From an uncultured Spartobacteria bacterium (GTDB lineage Bacteria > Verrucomicrobiota > Verrucomicrobiia > Chthoniobacterales > UBA6821), in assembly GCA_903831635.1 (NCBI GenBank), contig CAIKYN010000137.1, forward strand, positions 1 through 18,840: a stretch of 18,840 nucleotides of DNA, written 5' to 3'. Shown here in pieces: positions 1 to 7,351 of this stretch. The notes under the pieces were generated by a model. The model was not told where the DNA came from and did not search any database. It worked only from the letters and a program-made list of their open reading frames with translations. Both the position numbers and the translations under genes were made by a program. How positions within the stretch are numbered: position 1 is the first letter of the stretch; every line of letters begins with the position of its first letter.

Positions 1-29
1 AAAGATTTTTTGTCATGACGGTTTTGGCA

Positions 30-49
30 GGGTGACATCTTTGTCACCC
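30..49. repeat. perfect inverted repeat downstream of tyrS
   Basis: The two 8-base arms GGGTGACA and TGTCACCC are perfectly complementary and separated by four bases (TCTT). The repeat lies about 170 bases beyond the tyrS stop, in a 220-base stretch where I see no gene. Neither side carries a run of T, so it does not look like a standard intrinsic terminator. It could be an RNA hairpin at the 3' end of the tyrS transcript, or a dyad operator for a gene left of the window. A short palindrome, GTCATGAC, lies nearby at 12-19. Its function is not known. Confidence 0.45.
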
Positions 50-220
50 GTAACTAGGCACGGGCAAGCCCCATCTCCTTAGATGAAGAAATTGTCACAG
101 AAGAAACAATCGGATTCGAGGTACAGGCTCTCGGAAATCGTCAGAAATACTCCCAAACCCGATCCCCTTCCCTATTTTCCCATTACTTATTACCCGGACC
201 CGATTCCAATTTCCTACTAC

Positions 221-1417
221 CTACCCAACCCTGACGGCGCTCTTGCGATCCAGCTTTAGGACACCAGAGCCATCCAAGGTGAGAACGGCTTTGGGATCGG
301 TGACTTTCTCCCCCCTCCAGGAAACACTTCCCCCCTCGACGAGGCGTCGGATGTCACCGCGGGATTTCTTAATGGCAAAAACCCGATCAAAGGCATCCAC
401 ACCGATCGAGATGATGTCGAGAGGGATGTCGGCTGCTGGCGTATAAGAAGGCAGATCAGCGGCCTCCAGATCCTTCTTCGAGAAACGAAGTTCGAACTCG
501 TCGCGTGCATGCTTGGCCTCGGCCGCAGAATGGAAACGGGCGGTGAGGCGCTCGGCCAGAGACTTCTTGGCCTCCATGGGATGAGTTTCGGCAGAAAGCT
601 CCTCGTGGAGCAGGAGACGGTAGTATTCACCCATCTGTTCGTCGGAGATACTCATGAGCTTGCCGAACATTTCACCGGGCACCTCGGTCACGCCTACGGC
701 ATTCCCCAAGCTCTTGCTCATCTTCTGGATGCCGTCGAGGCCAGTCAGGATCGGGAGCATCATGGCGACCTGCTGGTGTTGTGCCTCCTCATGCTGGAGA
801 TCACGGCCGACAAGGATATTGAAGAGTTGATCGGTGCCTCCGAGTTCCACATCGGCTTGAATCACGACGGAATCCCAGCCCTGCATGATCGGATACTGGA
901 TCTCGTGGGCGCGGACGGGGAGTCCCTTGTCGATTCGCTCACGGAAATCCTCGCGCTGAAGCATCTGCTGCAGGGTGACGCGGCTATTAAGCCTCATCAC
1001 ATCCTGGAAGGTCATCTTGCCGAACCACTCACCATTGAACCGGACGGAGGTTTTTTCGGGATCTAGAATCTTGAAAGCCTGATCCTGATAGGTCTTGGCA
1101 TGCTCCATGACCTGATCATGCGAGAGATGGGGGCGGGTTGCCGAGCGACCGCTCGGGTCACCGATCATGGCGGTGAAGTCTCCGATGATCAGGATTGCCT
1201 CATGTCCGAGCTCCTGGAACTGGCGGAGCTTGGAGAGACCAACGGTATGCCCTAGATGAATATCGGGCGAGGTAGGGTCGACACCGAGCTTCACCTTCAG
1301 AGGACGCCCAAGCGCCAGCTTGGTGGCCAGTTCTTTCTCACTGAGAACTTGGGCACACCCTGCGGTCAAGGCGGGGAGTTGATCGGAGAAACGGCTGTGG
1401 GGGCGGCTAGGACTCAT
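221..1417 (-). CDS. tyrS: tyrosyl-tRNA synthetase
   Basis: This cytoplasmic class I aminoacyl-tRNA synthetase attaches tyrosine to tRNA-Tyr using ATP. The 398-residue protein has the Rossmann-fold catalytic domain first, with the HIGH-type motif HLGH at residues 54-57 and the KMSKS loop at 232-236. The tyrosine-pocket segment includes YPIMQGWDS at about 175-183 and ELGGTDQ at 191-197. An S4-like RNA-binding domain fills roughly residues 340-398. The spacing GDFTAMIGDPSGRS after the HLGH helix matches the TyrZ-like subgroup better than the E. coli-type enzyme, and length is normal for that subgroup. The ATG at 1417 gives the expected short N-terminal helix before KLGVDPT. The gene starts 51 bases after the stop of the preceding small secreted-protein gene, so the two may be co-transcribed. 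No clear Shine-Dalgarno sequence is visible. Confidence 0.96.
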   Translation of the reverse strand: MSPSRPHSRFSDQLPALTAGCAQVLSEKELATKLALGRPLKVKLGVDPTSPDIHLGHTVGLSKLRQFQELGHEAILIIGDFTAMIGDPSGRSATRPHLSHDQVMEHAKTYQDQAFKILDPEKTSVRFNGEWFGKMTFQDVMRLNSRVTLQQMLQREDFRERIDKGLPVRAHEIQYPIMQGWDSVVIQADVELGGTDQLFNILVGRDLQHEEAQHQQVAMMLPILTGLDGIQKMSKSLGNAVGVTEVPGEMFGKLMSISDEQMGEYYRLLLHEELSAETHPMEAKKSLAERLTARFHSAAEAKHARDEFELRFSKKDLEAADLPSYTPAADIPLDIISIGVDAFDRVFAIKKSRGDIRRLVEGGSVSWRGEKVTDPKAVLTLDGSGVLKLDRKSAVRVG

Positions 1418-1468
1418 TGTGGGGCTGCTGGTACTGCTTCATGGAATAAAAATGAAAGCAAAACAGAA

Positions 1469-2050
1469 TCACGGCCCCTTGTTGAGAAGTTTCCTGACGT
1501 CGTCGATGGAGAGCCCCTTACGAATGGCATCCTCGAGCTGAGGATTATTATCGATGGCTCCCTGCGTCTTACCCTTGAGGGAGATGCTTCTTGTCGGATA
1601 GTCCCCCTGAGTTGAGTACGGACTGGCTTTATCTAGGTCCGAAAAGTTCTTGGTTTTGAAATCCTTGGCGTCGAATTTCTTTTCGCCATCGGGATTTGCC
1701 TTCTCGAGTTTGCCCGAGAGTTTCTTTTTGCGGAAGAGATGATCGCCCAGCCACCCTTTCACCCCGGAGGCGAAGCCCTTGGTCTCATAAGAGTGGGAAC
1801 TGTACTCACGGGCACCGGCGTAATCCTTGATTGAGAAGTCCTTGTCGTAGGGGCTCCCCTTGGAGTTGAACTCCTTTCCCTGATAGGCGCTCTGCCTGCT
1901 CCGGTCTGGGTGCATGATGCGGTCGAGCATGCTCTGCTCCTTGCTTTGGATATTGCCTTGCTCCTGCGCGACAATCAGGGACGCCTTCATCATCAAGAGG
2001 AACATAGCTCCCGGCCTCAAGAGGCTCATCCATCGCTTGATCTGCATCAT
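1469..2050 (-). CDS. hypothetical secreted protein with Lys-Asp-Phe repeats
   Basis: I do not recognise a family. The chosen ATG at 2050 (another ATG follows directly at 2047) gives 193 residues. The N-terminus has basic residues KR, a hydrophobic stretch at about 13-27 and a plausible signal peptidase site after IVA at about 26-28, so export is likely. The mature part is polar, rich in Lys, Asp, Ser and Tyr, and carries short Lys-Asp/Glu-Phe units: KEF near 59-61, KDF near 70-72, and a run at about 125-136 with Phe every five residues (KKFDA, KDFKT, KNF). A small helical, acidic-basic segment ends the protein (about 170-190). The reading frame extends upstream to a TTG at 2086, but that start would put charged residues before the signal peptide. 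The gene lies between the ribosomal operon terminator and tyrS, so it needs its own promoter; I could not identify a convincing one. Confidence 0.72.
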   Translation of the reverse strand: MMQIKRWMSLLRPGAMFLLMMKASLIVAQEQGNIQSKEQSMLDRIMHPDRSRQSAYQGKEFNSKGSPYDKDFSIKDYAGAREYSSHSYETKGFASGVKGWLGDHLFRKKKLSGKLEKANPDGEKKFDAKDFKTKNFSDLDKASPYSTQGDYPTRSISLKGKTQGAIDNNPQLEDAIRKGLSIDDVRKLLNKGP

Positions 2051-2129
2051 TCGGTCGACACTATCCTCATCAGGTTGAGAGAGCAAGTTACCCCTCTGTG
2101 CTCCATCTGGTTTCGTGTATCGCTACAAC

Positions 2130-2166
2130 AAAAAAGCCGCTCGGATCGCTCCGGGCGGCTTTTTTT
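2130..2166 (-). terminator. intrinsic terminator of the ribosomal operon
   Basis: A GC-rich hairpin with arms at about 2135-2145 and 2150-2160 encloses a four-base loop (2146-2149). The only imperfection is one T-G wobble. It is flanked by an A-run (2130-2135) and a T-run (2160-2166), so the stem can extend to about 16 pairs. Read on the minus strand, the stem is followed by six T residues, the standard Rho-independent layout. It starts 20 bases after the rpsD stop and marks the end of the long operon. The symmetric A/T runs would also let it work on the plus strand. Confidence 0.92.
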
Positions 2167-2185
2167 GAAATTACTAATGTTGTGC

Positions 2186-2797
2186 TTAGCGCGAGTAGAG
2201 CTCAACGACGAGCTGCTCGTTCACCACAGGGTTGATTTCCTCGCGGGTAGGAATGCGCACAACCTTGCCACTAAGAGCTTCTTTATCAACAAGAAGCCAA
2301 TCCGGAGCATCAACGATCTGAGTCTGATCCAGACCACGCTGGGCGAGGCGCTTGGAGCCATCTTTTTCACGGACAGCAATAACATCGCCGACCTTAAGAG
2401 TCGCGGAGGAGACATCACACTTGCGGCCGTTCACAGCAACATGGCCGTGCGAAACCATCTGGCGGGCAGCTGAGCGGGTCTTTGCGAAGCCCATACGGTA
2501 AACGACGTTGTCGAGACGCCTCTCAAGAAGTTGGAGAAGGATGAGACCGGTGACTCCACGGGTCTTCAGAGCGGTCTCGAAGTAACGGCGGAACTGGCGC
2601 TCAAGAACACCATACTGGAAGCGAAGCTTCTGCTTCTCAGCAAGCGCGGTGCCATACTCGGAGACCTTGCGGCGTGAGCCCTTCGGGCCGTGCATGCCGG
2701 GAGGATAAGGCTTGTGCTCGAAAGCACGTGCAGATCCTGCGAGAAGAACGCCATAACGGCGGCTGACTTTTGTTTTGGGTCCTGTGTAACGGGCCAT
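2186..2797 (-). CDS. rpsD: 30S ribosomal protein S4
   Basis: S4 is a primary 16S rRNA-binding protein that nucleates assembly of the small-subunit body. In many bacteria it also represses translation of its operon. The 203-residue protein has normal length. It starts MARYTGPK, contains the N-terminal helical domain with YPPGMHG at about 31-37, and then the S4 RNA-binding fold beginning near residue 93 (RRLDNVVYRMGF at 93-104). The Cys cluster that binds zinc in some S4 proteins is absent, so this is the zinc-free form. It is the last gene of the operon; rpoA and rplQ, which usually follow, are replaced by the terminator. The 38-base gap from rpsK holds a T-rich tract (ACTTTTTTATATC) but no Shine-Dalgarno sequence. 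Confidence 0.97.
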   Translation of the reverse strand: MARYTGPKTKVSRRYGVLLAGSARAFEHKPYPPGMHGPKGSRRKVSEYGTALAEKQKLRFQYGVLERQFRRYFETALKTRGVTGLILLQLLERRLDNVVYRMGFAKTRSAARQMVSHGHVAVNGRKCDVSSATLKVGDVIAVREKDGSKRLAQRGLDQTQIVDAPDWLLVDKEALSGKVVRIPTREEINPVVNEQLVVELYSR

Positions 2798-2835
2798 GAT
2801 ATAAAAAAGTTAAAGTAGAGAGTTAAGGTTCCTGA

Positions 2836-3420
2836 TCAGACGCGGCGCTGTTTCGGAGGACGGCATCCGTTATGAGGAACGGGCGTGACGTCCTGAATGA
2901 TGGAGATCTCAAGACCGATGGCCTGCATAGCACGGACAGCGGATTCACGACCCGATCCAGGACCCTTGACGCGAACCTCGACTTCCTTAAGTCCATGCCC
3001 CATGGCCTGACGGCAGGCATCCTGGGCCACCATCTGAGCGGCATAGGCAGTGCTCTTACGGGAACCCTTGAAACCCATCTTGCCGGCGCTGGACCAACCA
3101 AGAACGGCACCGCGCATATCGGTGACGCTAACGATGGTGTTATTAAAGGTAGCCTGAACGTGGGCAATGCCGTGGGTGATGTTCTTGCTACCCTTGGCCT
3201 TGACGATCTTGGGTGGCTCAATCGGATCATCAAGATTGAAGCTGATCGGCGCAGCGGGAGCGGCCTCCTCAACTTTCTTCTCCTTGCTCTTCTTGGCCTT
3301 GGGCTTCTCAGCCTTGGCAGGAGCAGCTGCCTCCGTGGAGGCTACTGGAGTGGCGGGAACTTCTGCAGGAACCTCGGCTGCTGCCGGGATTTCAGGTGTT
3401 GCGGGCGTTTCTTCGGACAT
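2836..3420 (-). CDS. rpsK: 30S ribosomal protein S11 with long N-terminal extension
   Basis: S11 lies on the platform of the 30S subunit and contacts 16S rRNA near the mRNA exit region. The conserved core begins near residue 80 with ITHGIAHVQATFNNTI and ends with the universal PHNGCRPPKQRRV. The GFKGSRKSTAYAAQ and VKGPGSGRES segments are both present. Ahead of the core lie about 65 residues not found in the usual 129-residue protein. They are Ala/Pro/Glu-rich to about residue 35, Lys-rich (KAEKPKAKKSKEKK) to about 50, then Ala/Pro again. I kept the ATG at 3420 because the frame is open and there is no good internal start before the core; the first internal Met lies well inside it. It lies 41 bases after rpsM. 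Confidence 0.94.
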   Translation of the reverse strand: MSEETPATPEIPAAAEVPAEVPATPVASTEAAAPAKAEKPKAKKSKEKKVEEAAPAAPISFNLDDPIEPPKIVKAKGSKNITHGIAHVQATFNNTIVSVTDMRGAVLGWSSAGKMGFKGSRKSTAYAAQMVAQDACRQAMGHGLKEVEVRVKGPGSGRESAVRAMQAIGLEISIIQDVTPVPHNGCRPPKQRRV

Positions 3421-3461
3421 GAACTTGGTACGTGCTATTCGTTGCTAGGAGCTGGGACTGA

Positions 3462-3839
3462 TTAATCCTTTGCGCGGACGACGCCGACGGTCTTGCGAGG
3501 CCCCTTGCGGGTGCGAGCATTGGTTTGGGTGCGCTGGCCACGGACGGGGAGTCCACGGCGGTGGCGAAGGCCACGGTAGCAATTGATTGCCTGGAGACGC
3601 TTGAGGTTGCCCTGAAGTTCACGACGAAGATCACCCTCGATAACGACCTTTTGGGCTGAAATTGCCGAAATGATCGAACCAATCTGCTCGGGAGAAAGCT
3701 CCTTAGCGCGCGTGTCGGGGTTGATATTGGCCTGCTCGAGAACGCGCTTAGAGGTCTTTGGGCCGATACCGTAAATGTAAACGAGCGAGGCTTCGATGCG
3801 CTTGTCGCCTGGGATTTCTACGCCGAGTAGTCGTGGCAT
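3462..3839 (-). CDS. rpsM: 30S ribosomal protein S13
   Basis: S13 sits in the head of the 30S subunit, contacts the 50S subunit through bridge B1, and its C-terminal tail reaches toward the P-site tRNA. The 125-residue protein has the expected N-terminus (MPRLLGVEIPGDKR), the helix-two-turn-helix hairpin YIYGIGPKTS at 21-30, and the basic C-terminal tail with RGQRTQTNARTRKGPRK. Length and motifs are ordinary. It follows rpmJ and precedes rpsK, the usual alpha-operon order. Confidence 0.97.
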   Translation of the reverse strand: MPRLLGVEIPGDKRIEASLVYIYGIGPKTSKRVLEQANINPDTRAKELSPEQIGSIISAISAQKVVIEGDLRRELQGNLKRLQAINCYRGLRHRRGLPVRGQRTQTNARTRKGPRKTVGVVRAKD

Positions 3840-3894
3840 GGTGTTGGTCTATTGAGGTGGGTGCAGGGAGTGTTTTATTGCTCGACGTCTAGTG

Positions 3895-4008
3895 TCAGCC
3901 CTGACGCTGCTTGTGACGGGGGTTCTTGCAGACAACGCGCACCACGTTATTGCGGCGGACGATCTTGCAGGTTTCGCAAAGACGTTTGACGGAAGCTCGG
4001 ACTTTCAT
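3895..4008 (-). CDS. rpmJ: 50S ribosomal protein L36 (zinc-ribbon form)
   Basis: This 37-residue protein was read directly from the sequence: ATG at 4008, TGA at 3895-3897. It begins MKVRASVKRLCETCK and ends NPRHKQRQG, which is the L36 signature. The zinc ligands Cys11, Cys14, Cys27 and His32 are all present, so it is the zinc-binding type. L36 is the smallest 50S protein and stabilises 23S rRNA near the base of the L7/L12 stalk. It lies 41 bases after infA and 55 bases before rpsM, its normal position. Confidence 0.96.
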   Translation of the reverse strand: MKVRASVKRLCETCKIVRRNNVVRVVCKNPRHKQRQG

Positions 4009-4049
4009 GCGTAGAAAACAGCGGCGCGGGTGGCGTCGGTTGTGTCGGG

Positions 4050-4292
4050 TTAGTGGCTAGGGCTGGGTGATGACTGCGGGAGTCGCTGGATGATTGTTCC
4101 CTGGTTGAGATCGTAGGGCGAAACGCTGATCACTACATGGTGCCCAGGAGCAATGCGCGTGAACTTCAGACGCAAGCGACCGGATACCGTAGCCAACATT
4201 CTCCTGCCTCCGGCCAACTCCACTCGGAAGCGGGCCATGGACAGTCTTTCTACGACTAGGGCCTGGTGTTTTAAGCTATCAGAGGTAGGCAT
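4050..4292 (-). CDS. infA: translation initiation factor IF-1
   Basis: IF-1 binds the 30S A site during initiation and assists IF-2 and IF-3. The 80-residue product is a single OB-fold. Family features are MARFRVELAGG at about 19-29, the SGRLRLKFTRI segment at about 37-47, and SPYDLNQGTIIQRL at about 57-70. The N-terminus (MPTSDSLKHQ) and Ser/Pro-rich C-terminus differ from the E. coli protein, and GHHV replaces the usual GDKV. The ATG at 4292 lies inside the 3' end of map, giving a 22-base overlap that suggests translational coupling. RpmJ follows 41 bases later, as in many bacteria. Confidence 0.93.
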   Translation of the reverse strand: MPTSDSLKHQALVVERLSMARFRVELAGGRRMLATVSGRLRLKFTRIAPGHHVVISVSPYDLNQGTIIQRLPQSSPSPSH

Positions 4293-5032
4293 GTCAACAC
4301 TTCTGGTTCATTTTCTGTCACTAAAATCGTGTGCTCGAAATGAGAGGAAGGTTTGCCATCCGAAGTCACGACCGTCCAACCGTCATCCAGAATCCGTACG
4401 CCCTCCACCCCGAGATTGATCATGGGCTCGATTGCAAGCGTCATGCCGGCCTTGAGTTTCGGACCGGAACCCTTCCTTCCGTAATTCGGGATCTGTGGTT
4501 CCTCGTGCAATTTGCGACCGACTCCATGTCCGACAAATTCCCTGACAACGCCGAATCCCTGCCTGAGGGCCTCTGTCTCGATGTAGTTCGAAAGATCTCC
4601 CAGCCTACGCCCAGCAACCGCGAAAGGAATCGCGCCCTCAAGAATGCGCTTTGTTGCACTACAGAGTCTCTCGGTTTCTGGATCGACCGCACCACACGGA
4701 ACAGTCGTCGCGGTATCGCCAATCCATCCATCAAGAATGACTCCCGTATCGATCTTGACGATGTCACCATAAGCCAACCTGCGTTCGCCCCCAATGCCGT
4801 GTACCACCTCCTCGTTGATTGAGATGCAGGTCTGTCCGGGAAATTTCCGATAGCCAAGAAACGCGCTGCGACAGCCGAGTTCGGCCATGAATTCGCCCGC
4901 CTTGCGGTCAATCTCTCCGGTAGTCACGCCTGGCACGACGAGTTTCGCCAAGCGATCCAGCACGGTAGCAGCAGCACGACCAGCTGCGCGCATCTTGTCA
5001 ATCTCAGCAGGTGTCTTGATGGGAATAGCCAT
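4271..5032 (-). CDS. map: type I methionine aminopeptidase
   Basis: The enzyme removes the initiator methionine from new cytoplasmic proteins. From the ATG at 5032 it has 253 residues. The five metal ligands expected for the pita-bread fold are visible: Asp95 (KIDTG), Asp106 (GDTA), His169 (FVGHGVG), Glu202 (IEPM) and Glu233 (HFEHT). The substrate-binding His78 (VVHGIGG) is also present. Positions are within two residues of those in the E. coli enzyme. The frame opens 20 codons further up at a GTG (5092), but those residues (MVIILLGFHPSSF) are not family-like, so I chose the ATG before AIPIKTPAEIDKM. The ATG is preceded by a T-run and ACCC, not a Shine-Dalgarno sequence. The 110 bases between adk and this start hold no other gene that I can see. 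Confidence 0.96.
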   Translation of the reverse strand: MAIPIKTPAEIDKMRAAGRAAATVLDRLAKLVVPGVTTGEIDRKAGEFMAELGCRSAFLGYRKFPGQTCISINEEVVHGIGGERRLAYGDIVKIDTGVILDGWIGDTATTVPCGAVDPETERLCSATKRILEGAIPFAVAGRRLGDLSNYIETEALRQGFGVVREFVGHGVGRKLHEEPQIPNYGRKGSGPKLKAGMTLAIEPMINLGVEGVRILDDGWTVVTSDGKPSSHFEHTILVTENEPEVLTCLPLIA

Positions 5033-5142
5033 GGGTAAAAAATAGTGAATTAAGAACGATGAAGGATGAAAGCCTAGAAGAATAATGACCACCGATTGGT
5101 GATCCTCATCCCCTCCACATTGATTTTTTCATACCTCATACT

Positions 5143-5817
5143 TCAACCTTCATAATTTTCGCCTGCAACCAAGGCCGACAATTTCACGAAAATATCGTCA
5201 CTCCCCTCGCCGGCGTCGATGCGATGCATGATTCTGGGCGCGGTTCCCTCGTAATACCCGACCACAGGCAGCGTGAGTTCGCGATAAACTGTCAACCGCT
5301 GCTCCAACGCCTCTGCGGTATCGTCATTGCGCCGTACCAGCACAGCGCCACAGCGAGGACATGGATCACCTTCGGAATGCGCATGAAGGGAAGTGCTGTA
5401 GGTCGATCCGCATTTCAGGCATGAGATCCGTTCGAGGATGCGGCGACGGATGGCCTCGTCGGAAAGTTCGAGCAAAATCACCAGATCCAAGGGAGCCTTG
5501 AGAGAAGTCAGCGCAACATCCAGATGCGTTGCCTGTCCGACCGTTCTGGGAAATCCGTCGAAAAGAAATCGTGGTCCATGCTCCTGCATCCAGTTGGCGA
5601 CAATGCGCACTGCGAGTTCATCAGATACCAGCAACCCCTTGCTGGTTGCAGCGTCGGCTTCACGGCCCAAGGCCGTGCCTCGCACACACTCGGAACGCAG
5701 AAGGGCACCGGTAGAAACATGGGGAATACCAAACGTGTCCGAGAGCCTATCGGCCTGGGTCCCCTTCCCTGATGCCGGCGGACCGAGAAGAACGATCCGC
5801 TGGTTCACCGGATTCAC
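5143..5817 (-). CDS. adk: adenylate kinase (zinc-lid type)
   Basis: Adenylate kinase interconverts ATP plus AMP with two ADP in the cytoplasm. The 224-residue protein has the P-loop GPPASGKGT at 12-20, the AMP-binding STGALLR at 35-41 and the FDGFPRT motif at 86-92. It is a long-lid form with four cysteines, Cys133, Cys136, Cys153 and Cys156, arranged CxxC-x16-CxxC, which should bind structural zinc as in Gram-positive homologues. The usual first lid arginine (LERIS) is present. Start at 5817 lies 9 bases after the secY stop. SecY-adk-map-infA is a common bacterial gene order. Confidence 0.96.
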   Translation of the reverse strand: MNPVNQRIVLLGPPASGKGTQADRLSDTFGIPHVSTGALLRSECVRGTALGREADAATSKGLLVSDELAVRIVANWMQEHGPRFLFDGFPRTVGQATHLDVALTSLKAPLDLVILLELSDEAIRRRILERISCLKCGSTYSTSLHAHSEGDPCPRCGAVLVRRNDDTAEALEQRLTVYRELTLPVVGYYEGTAPRIMHRIDAGEGSDDIFVKLSALVAGENYEG

Positions 5818-5826
5818 CGAAATGGG

Positions 5827-7329
5827 TCAGCGGTGCGTGCTGAGGTAGGCAGCCAAACCGGCAATGACAAACAATCCGATGCCAGCAACGATCTTAACCA
5901 CAGTGGAGTCGCTGACAGTTGATCCACCGACCGAGGGACGAGCAGCGCTACGTCCGCGAATTTTACCCTTGCGGAGGAATCCGTCATAATGACGCTGAAG
6001 TAGGAATGTCTCAACCTGACGCATCGTATCAAGAGTGACACCGACGATAATCAGAAGTCCCGTACCACCGAAGAATTGGGCGGCCATGTAAGGGACGTTG
6101 AGGGCGCGGCTCAGGAGTTGAGGTAGAATGGCGATTACCACCAGGAAGAGAGCACCTGCAAAGGTAAGGCGGCCCATGGTGTAGTCGAGGAAGTCGGCGG
6201 TTGGCTTGCCTGGACGCACTCCGGGAATGAAGCCACCGTACTTTTTCAAGTCATCAGCGATTTGAGCAGGCTGGAACTGAGTCGCAACCCAGAAATAGCT
6301 GAAACTGAAGATCAGTATCGCATAGAGAACATAGTGGAGCCACCCGTTGGTGAGTAGATTGGCAATCTCGACGGCCCAAGGCCTGTTGCCGAAGGCCATG
6401 TTCATGATTGTCGAAGGGAACATCAAAATTGCCTGAGCAAAGATAATCGGCATCACGCCGGCATAGTTGACCTTCAGCGGCATATACTGGGTCTGTCCTC
6501 CATAGACCTTCCTACCCACGACACGCTTGGCGTACTGGACGCTAATGCGTCGTGTTGCTTGGGTGATGGCAATAACAGAGGCAATCACTAAAAAGAGGAA
6601 TGCACAGAGGATGACCAGAACTACGGGACTTACTTGAGTTGCCTCACCACCGCTAGGAACAAAAGTCCTCCAAGCCTGAACCAGACCGGCTGGCAACTGA
6701 GCGAGAATACCGATGGTAATGATGACAGAGATGCCGTTGCCAATGCCGCGCTCGGTGATTTGATCACCGATCCACATGAGGAATAGAGTTCCAGCGGTCA
6801 TGATCAGAACTGTCAAAAGACGGAACGGAATGCCGGGGTCCGAGACAAGAGGAATACCCAGACGTGCAATGGTCTCAGTAATCCCCGGAAGGAATGGATT
6901 CGACTGAGGACTCTCAAAGGAGAGAGCAAGCAAGTATCCTTGGAATACGCAAAGCGCTATGGTCGTGTATCGCGTGTACTGGGCGATTTTTTGACGCCCA
7001 CCATCCTCACGCGCAAGACGACCCAACTTCGGAATCACAGCCCCAAGAAGTTGTAGCATGATCGATGCACTGATGTAGGGCATGATACCGAGCGAGAAGA
7101 TTGCACAATTTCCAAGAGCTCCTCCAGAGAAGAGGTTGAAAAGAGCGGCAGCCCCACCACCTGCACTGTGATCAGCAACATTCTGAAACCACTCGCGCAA
7201 CACCTGGGCATTCACTCCAGGAGTTGTGATTGCTGCGCCGATGCGCATGATCACGATCATGCCAAGAGTGAAGAGGACACGTTGCCTCAGCTCGGGAATC
7301 TTGAAGATATTGGCGAAGGCGGAGATCAT
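5827..7329 (-). CDS. secY: preprotein translocase subunit SecY with extra C-terminal membrane segment
   Basis: SecY is the channel of the Sec translocon in the inner membrane. The 500-residue protein shows the expected ten-helix pattern. Signature regions include GIMPYISASIMLQLL (81-95), GDQITERGIGNGIS (188-201), the cytosolic loop with AKRVVGRKVYGGQTQYMP (267-284), VNYAGVMPIIFA (287-298), and GGTGLLIIVGVTLDT near 421-435. It is longer than typical (about 430-440). Some of this is in the loop at 218-236, but most lies after the normal end (HYDGFLRKGKIRGR, 447-460): a Ser/Gly linker is followed by a hydrophobic stretch at about 477-496 ending STHR. That looks like an eleventh transmembrane helix. 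It starts 76 bases after rplO, the widest gap inside the operon, and ends 9 bases before adk. Confidence 0.97.
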   Translation of the reverse strand: MISAFANIFKIPELRQRVLFTLGMIVIMRIGAAITTPGVNAQVLREWFQNVADHSAGGGAAALFNLFSGGALGNCAIFSLGIMPYISASIMLQLLGAVIPKLGRLAREDGGRQKIAQYTRYTTIALCVFQGYLLALSFESPQSNPFLPGITETIARLGIPLVSDPGIPFRLLTVLIMTAGTLFLMWIGDQITERGIGNGISVIITIGILAQLPAGLVQAWRTFVPSGGEATQVSPVVLVILCAFLFLVIASVIAITQATRRISVQYAKRVVGRKVYGGQTQYMPLKVNYAGVMPIIFAQAILMFPSTIMNMAFGNRPWAVEIANLLTNGWLHYVLYAILIFSFSYFWVATQFQPAQIADDLKKYGGFIPGVRPGKPTADFLDYTMGRLTFAGALFLVVIAILPQLLSRALNVPYMAAQFFGGTGLLIIVGVTLDTMRQVETFLLQRHYDGFLRKGKIRGRSAARPSVGGSTVSDSTVVKIVAGIGLFVIAGLAAYLSTHR

Positions 7330-7351
7330 GATAGCACTCGATTGTTAATGA

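Noticed and set aside
2051..2129. promoter for the 1469-2050 gene
   Set aside because: A promoter is expected after the terminator, but no pair of -35 and -10 hexamers with proper spacing was convincing.
2872..3465. 197-codon plus-strand open frame with Leu/Gly-rich sequence
   Set aside because: It mirrors the Ala/Lys-rich rpsK gene on the other strand; the Leu-rich character comes from reading Lys and Glu codons backwards.
5033..5092. 20-codon upstream extension of map from a GTG
   Set aside because: The residues are hydrophobic and not like type I methionine aminopeptidases, which start close to the IKTP segment.
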